64,000 nt of DNA, taken from contig JAYKKM010000149.1 in NCBI GenBank assembly GCA_035772405.1, positions 5,924,001 through 5,988,000 of the forward strand, written 5' to 3'. Shown here one piece after another: positions 58,115 through 64,000 of the stretch; positions within the stretch are counted from its first letter, which is position 1; each line of letters begins with the position of its first letter. This DNA is from Chrysogorgia sp. JL179-B06 (Eukaryota > Cnidaria > Anthozoa > Scleralcyonacea > Chrysogorgiidae). The notes below the pieces were generated by a model. The model was not told the origin of the DNA, searched no databases, and worked only from the letters and a program-made list of their open reading frames with translations. Both the position numbers and the translations under genes were made by a program.

Positions 58115-58495
58115 CAGGGCCGGATTTACCAATGGGCAACACTGGAAAGTTGCCCAGAGGCCTCCACAACCAGGGGGCTTCCACATTTTTCATGGGAAAA
58201 AATTGTAAGGAAAAATGTATTTGTGAGTGCCTACCTGAATGGTAGTATATACAGTTTATAGATCTGCTGTTAGCTTATTCAGATTATTTACACTTGAAAC
58301 ATAGGAACCAGATTCTTATGTAGATTGATCATGATGTTTATACATGTACGTTTTTATTCAGATTATTAGTATTTGAAAAATATACTTTATGGGTGACTGT
58401 AAATATGTTTTGTCGTCATTTTAGTATTCTAAGTTTTAGGGAGCCTCCACTATTGAAGGCTGCCCAAGGCCTCCACATATCTATATCCGGTCCTG
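58115..58495. mobile_element. hAT-like MITE, 381 bp
   Basis: TIRs CAGGGCCGGATTTA and the complement of TATATCCGGTCCTG. Flanks ATAATTTT (58107-58114) and ATAATTAT (58496-58503) form a 7-of-8 target-site duplication, typical of hAT elements. No ORF is present. Subterminal GGCCTCCACA occurs at both ends. Confidence 0.75.
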
Positions 58496-59999
58496 ATAAT
58501 TATATATCATTCAAATCAGTACATCATTGTAACCTTCTCTCTCCATCTGACTCTTGATGCCTATGGTTAGAGGCAGTCGCTAGCAATCAGAAGGATACAA
58601 TTTTTTCACCCGGGTATAGGACGTCAGCTTAATCATGACATCGGCTTAATCATGGTTAATAGCTTAGTTGACGTCCATGTATTGTAAACTGGTATGTATT
58701 CCAGAAATAATGTTTGTTTACTCCATCCATTACGGAACATGTTAGGACTATAGTAGATGGCCTACTGCACCACAACTTATTGTGTTTGTTAATAAGCTTG
58801 GACAATGCTGGTCCTTAAGGCTTGTAATGTAAAATACAGCTTATATAGGATTATGTTGACATTGGGTATGTTGACACTAAATATGTCAGCAGAAATTTTT
58901 AAAGGGATTGAACAAGTGCTGTGTCAGCTAGATCATTGTCAACAAGTATCAAATTGACATGTCATCCTCAATATAGGTTGTTATATCTGTGCATGGCATG
59001 GTGATATATAATTTAGATACTATAACTACAAGTCCAATGCCATGTGCTTTGTTACATGGCTTTTGCATTAATAACCATCAAAATATGGTATCTGCAATCT
59101 GCATTAGCTAGGCATTATTGTTATTATTATTATTATAATTATTATGATAATTATTATTATTATTATTATTATTAACAATAATAATACAATAATATTTATA
59201 CAGGATAGCCCCTTCATTTAACACTGGTATCAATATATGGTGGTCTTAATTGTTTCCTAACAAACTAAAGTTATTACAAATATAAACACATATATTCATA
59301 TATGTACAGTACAATATGTTACAAAAACTCTTTTTAACTCAAAAGTTATATATCCTGCACATATTGTCAATTAAGGTAATTGATAATGGTGCTACAACAT
59401 GTATGATGAACAGACTCATTGAGATATGGAATATAGTTCTTTAGATATGATGTTAAAATGCCTTCACATAATTTCTTATCTAGCATTACACAATGTATCT
59501 TTCTTCTAATTACAAAAGGTACCAATCCTAGGATTTCTATTAACTGATCAGTTTCAAGTCCTGAGTTAGGAATGATCAGTTTCCCTGCCCTGCATTGAGA
59601 CTTCTCAAGAGCATCAAATATTAAGTTATATTCACATCCATGCCAGCTCGACATCACAGTAGTCCAAATTGTGGATTCAATTTGAATGTACAACCTATTT
59701 GTACAACCTATTTGATATTTTTAAAGGGCACAGCCATTGTATGATAAAGATGCACATTCTTCCTTCAAGTTTCAGCAGCCTTTGGCTTCATGTATTTAGT
59801 TTGATGTTCTATGAAACAATTAAATTCAGACAATACAAAAATTTCAGCAATATTGTCCACTGGAAATTATTTATTCAGTCTGACAAATGAATGGGCTATT
59901 ATCTAATTCAAGTAAAAGAAGTACCATATAAGCCACTATAAGCTATAACAATGTCAAACAGCAAGCGGGCGAGGGGCTGCTGCGTATACGTATTTCTAG

Positions 60000-60000
<1 letters not shown>

Positions 60001-60037
<37 letters not shown>
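60001..60037. repeat. (TA)n microsatellite
   Basis: TA run between the end of the family E copy and the second Penelope-like fragment. Confidence 0.95.
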
Positions 60038-60040
<3 letters not shown>

Positions 60041-60171
60041 AAAAGTGTTTGAAGTGTTAAAACACAAGTAAAATAGATAATCAAAATTTATTGGTTGGCA
60101 AACGTTGAAGATGAAATAAGAAGTAGATTAACCACTCATTTTTAAAAACTTTATTGCACTAACGTTTTCGC

Positions 60172-60501
60172 ATGTTGCTCTTACAAAACATTCCTTACTC
60201 CCTTGCAAGACCAATATCCTGTATTGTCTCAAAACCAGACGTGCGGGAAAGACGATTAACAGATCTTGAAAAATTTTTAGAAAAACAAAATTATCCAAGA
60301 AAAATAATCACGAAAGGCATCGAGAAAGCAACAAAGAAAACACCAAAAAACAACAATACACTTCCATTGGTAATAACGCACAATCCAAACAACCTCCAGA
60401 TTGTCGGAAAATTTAAACAAGAACTTAGATTTCTGAGTAACTCCCGCAGGATGAAAAGCAAAATTTTCCTTCACCATAAATCCTTTCAACATGTAGTTTG
60501 A
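60172..60501 (+). pseudogene. Penelope-like RT fragment (thumb region)
   Basis: The open frame reads NIPYSLARPISCIVSKPDVR, then LEKFLEKQNYPRKIITKGIE and LPLVITHNPNNLQI. The order IPYS.A.R..R....R......L...L....YP...I..gi..a....LPLV.T.NPNN is characteristic of the region following the catalytic motifs in Penelope-like RTs. The frame is closed upstream by a TAA just before position 60160, so the RT core is absent, and no GIY-YIG follows. This copy is thus a short internal piece of a different Penelope lineage from the intact one. It lies ~130 bp from a (TA)n tract. Confidence 0.7.
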
Positions 60502-61763
60502 TCAAGTGAAATGCCAAATATTACCAATTGTATATTATACATGTTTGATCACTAACTGTGATTCAGAATTTATATACTGTACATATATGGTTGTATATGT
60601 ATTATCATGTTTTATGTGAAAAAAGTGCAGTTGTATTAAATATATAAATTGGTGGAATTGTAATGCTGTGTATAGAGGTTGTTGCATGTATTTCATAAAT
60701 ATTTCAGAATTTATATACATGTTCTGTAATATAATATTTTAGTTGTTATAATACTGGATATTAATAACATTGGTCTAAAATTAATCTTAAATATCTGTGT
60801 CGGTGACTTGGAAAAAGTGTGGTATTAACTATATTGCTGGAGAATAATTTTTGAATTTCAATTTAAGATAGACCCAATATTGAACAGATGGCAAACATTG
60901 TTGAAACCATTCTTCAAATAGTAATCAAAAGCTGTCTACAAGATGATCCAGAAATAATAACATTTATGGCAAAACATAGAAGTAAGATGTACTCTAAATA
61001 ACAAACTGTGCATGTAGTGTTTAAATTTAATTTATAGAGAAAATAGGTTTACCATTATTATTTACAGTATAGTCACTGCACAAATTGACTAACCGAGGGC
61101 ATGATTACAAAAGTCTATATATTTGTTAATTAAAACTGACCAATCAGTGTTCGCAGTTCTCATGCTTATAACAAAAGATGACATGGTTTTGACAGGTCGT
61201 CTTGTAATCCATTGTTCGAAGCTTAGGAACTAACAAAGTTGATTGTCAGTTCTAATTTAAAAGTATACTATTACTGTAGTAAACAATGTCTTTCTCAAGA
61301 CTACAACAACCTGGACGATCAACTTCACAGAAATTACTTCTATTTATTTTATTGATACAATATGTTGTCTTTGATGTAGAGTTTATAATTTATTTAATTG
61401 GCTATCATTGCTAGTTTCTGAATAATAGTTTATTTACATGTTCTTGATTAACTTAATAATATGCTTACTGTAAGTACGGTAATTTGGGAATCAACTGTAA
61501 AAATTGAATGTCATGTATGTAAATAAAGCCTTTTTCTTAAATACCTGTGTCTTTGCTTGACATTGTTACAATTGTTACAATTAAAAAAGATATCTTTATT
61601 CTGATATTAGTCGTCATTTTTGTATATTTTGTTGTAAATTTATTGGGAAAGCCTCAAGTAACACTGACAACATGTGTTACATGTGATATTTTTAAAAACA
61701 TTAAGAATTTCAGTTTATTTATTTTAGTGTAAATTAATTAAATATATGTAAGTGCCTATATTG
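60502..61763. other. No recognised gene
   Basis: AT-rich with an AATAAAG near 61521 and a 61-codon frame (61547-61732) rich in Ile/Val/Phe, which has no clear start context and is not convincing. It may include 3' DNA of the Penelope fragment. Confidence 0.4.
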
Positions 61764-61927
61764 AAAGGCCTGTTCACATGGTCCAATTAGTCAAGTTTAA
61801 TTCTCCTGATGTATCTGATTTACTTTGTATATGAACATACAAAAGTTAGTCAGTTATTCTTGTCGGTAGATCATATGCATCAGGAGAAGAATCTGATCCA
61901 ACAAATTGGAGTGTGTGAACTGGCCTA
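61764..61927. mobile_element. ~164-bp MITE with TIRs AAAGGCCTGTTCACA... / ...TGTGTGAACTGGCCTA
   Basis: The inverted ends agree over ~28 bp with a few mismatches (GGCC.GTTCACA..GTCCAATT and complement). Inner GCATCAGGAGAA and TTCTCCTGATG are also inverted. Confidence 0.7.
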
Positions 61928-62136
61928 TCAGTTGTCTATTATATATTTACCATTTCATCTTTAAATGGAGAATGTAGTTGTGATTCGTCAATAAATACAT
62001 TGGTATACATAAATGGATTTTGGTTTGGGTTACTAGCTATCAATTTTTTATGATGTGTATTAAACATGACAGATTTGTATTACCAGCTTTTAAACAGTAT
62101 CTGTCACATATCTGTGACAGATATATCTGTTGCAGA

Positions 62137-62164
62137 GATGAATGAATGAATGAATGAATGAATG
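62137..62164 (+). repeat. (GAAT)n tail of the LINE
   Basis: GATGAATGAATG... on the plus strand, i.e. (ATTC)n on the LINE sense strand, directly at its 3' end. Short tandem 3' tails are typical of CR1/L2/Rex-type LINEs. 61928-62136 holds nothing else, except a small CTGTCACA/TGTGACAG palindrome. Confidence 0.85.
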
Positions 62165-64000
62165 GTTTAATACAACATAAACTGGCACCCGAAGGTGAAA
62201 TACATTATGTTTACAACAAGTTATTTTACAAAAATGGTAAAAACAAGGTACTGGTCTAACAATTAAAAATTAATTAAAAATCTATTATACAAAGTAAAAA
62301 AGGTCATATAAAAGTTCTGTATGCAGGAAAAAAGCTATCTTTATATCTGTTAGTACGGCATCTAGGCAAAGCTAGAGCTGAACGATTGCGTAGGTTGTAA
62401 TTGTGACATTGTGAACGCATAGGAGGTAACAAATGGTTTAATTGCGAATTTGATTGTTTAATTTGGTGAAGAACTTTATTGCAAATTTCTTCCCTCCTAC
62501 CATCCAGACGGGTGCATTGAGAAAGAGTAAGGGCGTCGGAATAGTGGGTCTGGGGATGAATAATCCTCATAGCGCGCTTCTGCACCATTTCAATTTTGTC
62601 CTTGAGATAGTAAGGAATACTGGTTGTCCATGTGGTACAGCAGTATTCAAGAACCGACCTAATAAGCGCGTAATAAATATGAACAAGATCATGAGGTGGA
62701 ATTCCAGCTCGCTTTAACACCCTCAGCATATACAGTCTCTTTGAAGCCTTTGTTATAATCTGCTGAGTGTTTTCGTTCCACTTTAGCGTGTCACTTATTA
62801 TTACCCCGAGTACTTTGTAAGATATCACCTTCTCTAAAGGAAGCCCATTTACAGTAAGAGGTGCGATGTCAGGAACGGATTTCAGCGGGCAGATCACCAT
62901 TTCTTTACATTTCTTTGGATTCAAATTCATATTGTTATCCCAGGCCCAGCTCGTTATTAAGTCCAAATCACGTTGCATGCTGGAGACATCGCCTGCAGAA
63001 AGAACCTCGGATATGGTCACATCGTCAACGTATTTCCAGTGGGAAGACGTCATGGAGAACTTTGTGGCGAGATCATTTATCATTGCCAAAAAGAGGATTG
63101 GTCCAAGTTTGGTTCCCAGAGGGACCCCAGCATGGGTGGTCTCCCATTTATAAATAAAATGTTCTAATTTAACGGCCTGGCGCCTACCAGAAAGAAAGCT
63201 GCAAATCCAGTGAACCAGTGATCTTCTCACTCCAAGTTGAAGAAGTTTGTCAACCAAAATATTGTGGTCTATATGATCGAAAGCCTTGCTAAAATCTAGA
63301 TAGCATACTCTAAGGTAGGATCGAGGTTGGTCCAAAGAGGACAGCCAATTCTCAAGCATGTCTAGTAGACAGAAAGTCGTTGAAGTACCTTTCAGGCAAC
63401 CAAATTGTTTGAGGATCAATCATATGTTGTTCGTCATCAATGAGCCACTTCACAGCGAAATCTTCTTGGATCTTGGATACACAGGACGTTAGCGCTATAG
63501 GTCTTAAGTCACTATCACAGGCGACCGGTGAGACTTTTGCTATTGGGGCGATAAGGGAGTCCTTCCATGGTGTAGGGAAATAACCAGCGATATATAAAAG
63601 GTGTTAAGTCTTTCTGCTAGTTTAGCTCCAGACAGGATATTCCCATTCTTATCTTCGTAACTAATCGGCGTTTTATCACTAGATTTACCAGAGATTTTAT
63701 TAATAGTGTTCCACCATTTACGTGGGTTACTAGTCTTAAGATGTTGTACCTTATCTCGGTAGTAGCTCTTCTTTCTTTGGCAAATTACATCGCACACTTT
63801 ATTCTTGAGACACCTCCACTGTTCGACATGTCCAGAATGGTATGCACGTTGTCTGTCCAGAATAAGTTGTTTGATTGATGACGTCATCCATGGTCTGTCT
63901 GTGTGATGGATTTTTACGGACTTTACAGGAAAGAAGGTATCTCTAGCTTCTATAAGATCCCGCGTAAAAGAAATCACCATGGTATCAACAGACGCTAAGT
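62165..64000 (-). pseudogene. LINE retrotransposon, 3' part with reverse transcriptase, frameshifted
   Basis: The RT copies the element RNA at a nicked target. In the frame 63419-62304: VCYLDFSKAFDHIDHNIL (motif A), GVPLGTKLGPILFLAMINDL (motif B), WKYVDDVTI (catalytic YVDD), NLNPKKCKEMVI, and YKVLGVIISDTLKWNEN, followed by a C-terminal region with VLEYCCTTW and RLDGRREEICNK. An upstream frame (63980-63540) has the linker between endonuclease and RT (YRDKVQHLKTSNPRKWWNTI). Between them YFPTPWKDSLIAPIAKVSP and SDLRPIALTSCVSKI lie in another frame. Shifts occur at ~63590 (with apparent loss of ~80 codons) and ~63408 (one base). The stop at 62304 is followed by ~140 bp of 3' UTR. The endonuclease lies beyond the right edge. 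Best fit is the CR1/L2 group. Confidence 0.88.

Larger units (their letters stand above)
54035..59995 (-). mobile_element. Family E element carrying a nested DNA transposon and a MITE
   Basis: Left end GGCGCGAAGCGCCGGCC with GGGCGAGGGTACTAATATC; right end GCGGGCGAGGGGCTGCTGCG near 59967. The left interior (54400-54860) matches 20560-21130, and the right interior (57590-59995) is the reversed long module. 54926-57582 and 58115-58495 are inserts. Confidence 0.6.

Noticed and set aside
60130..60175. Hammerhead-like sequence near GCACTAACGTTTTCGCATG (minus strand)
   Set aside because: Only a GAAAACGUU-like half is present; no CUGANGA core could be placed.

Overview
The window looks like intergenic DNA from an invertebrate animal genome, most likely a cnidarian or a similar AT-rich, transposon-rich metazoan. 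That placement is an inference. It rests on the mix of Penelope-like retroelements, a tyrosine recombinase with an ALOG-type DNA-binding domain, LINE fragments, MITEs, spliced transposase and zinc-finger relics, and one exon of a fibrinogen-related protein. There are no operons, ribosome binding sites, rRNA genes or convincing functional tRNA genes. Almost all of the 64 kb is mobile DNA, and only one long open reading frame is intact: a Penelope-like retroelement protein at 23169-25442.

Layout. 1-1290: tandem tRNA-like repeats and a local duplication. 1290-35540: a nest of insertions. The outermost element (family E, roughly 3 kb when empty) starts near 1290 and ends near 35540. It was opened first by another E copy (3766-9140) and by a block of family B repeats (9370-35240). 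Inside the B block, one B unit is itself split by 18626-30427. That interval holds a TIR element (18626-20250), an E copy (20251-22612) and another E copy (22625-30427), and the (TA)n tract of the last copy carries the intact Penelope-like element. 36311-41173 is a Tc1/mariner-like TIR element containing a further E copy (37431-40600). 41335-44930 is mixed DNA with an LTR-like segment, MITEs, minisatellites and a SINE. 44931-46293 is a frameshifted tyrosine-recombinase exon. 46700-49880 has a zinc-finger ORF relic, duplications and foldbacks. 49940-50203 is the last exon of a fibrinogen-related gene. 51262-52085 is a LINE scrap joined to a 30-bp minisatellite. 52889-59995 holds more E copies, a mariner-like transposase start and a 2.66-kb DNA transposon with a four-exon transposase. 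60172-60501 is a second Penelope-like fragment, and 62137-64000 is the 3' part of a LINE that runs off the right edge.

The most interesting system is the set of Penelope-like elements. The intact ORF is flanked by two identical 333-bp direct repeats, and each repeat contains what I read as a complete type-I hammerhead ribozyme. Three further hammerhead-like motifs sit in two inverted-pair Penelope ends. Every Penelope-derived piece here abuts or lies within a (TA)n tract. Several other decayed genes are broken by single-base indels in short homopolymers, which may reflect assembly errors as much as biological decay.
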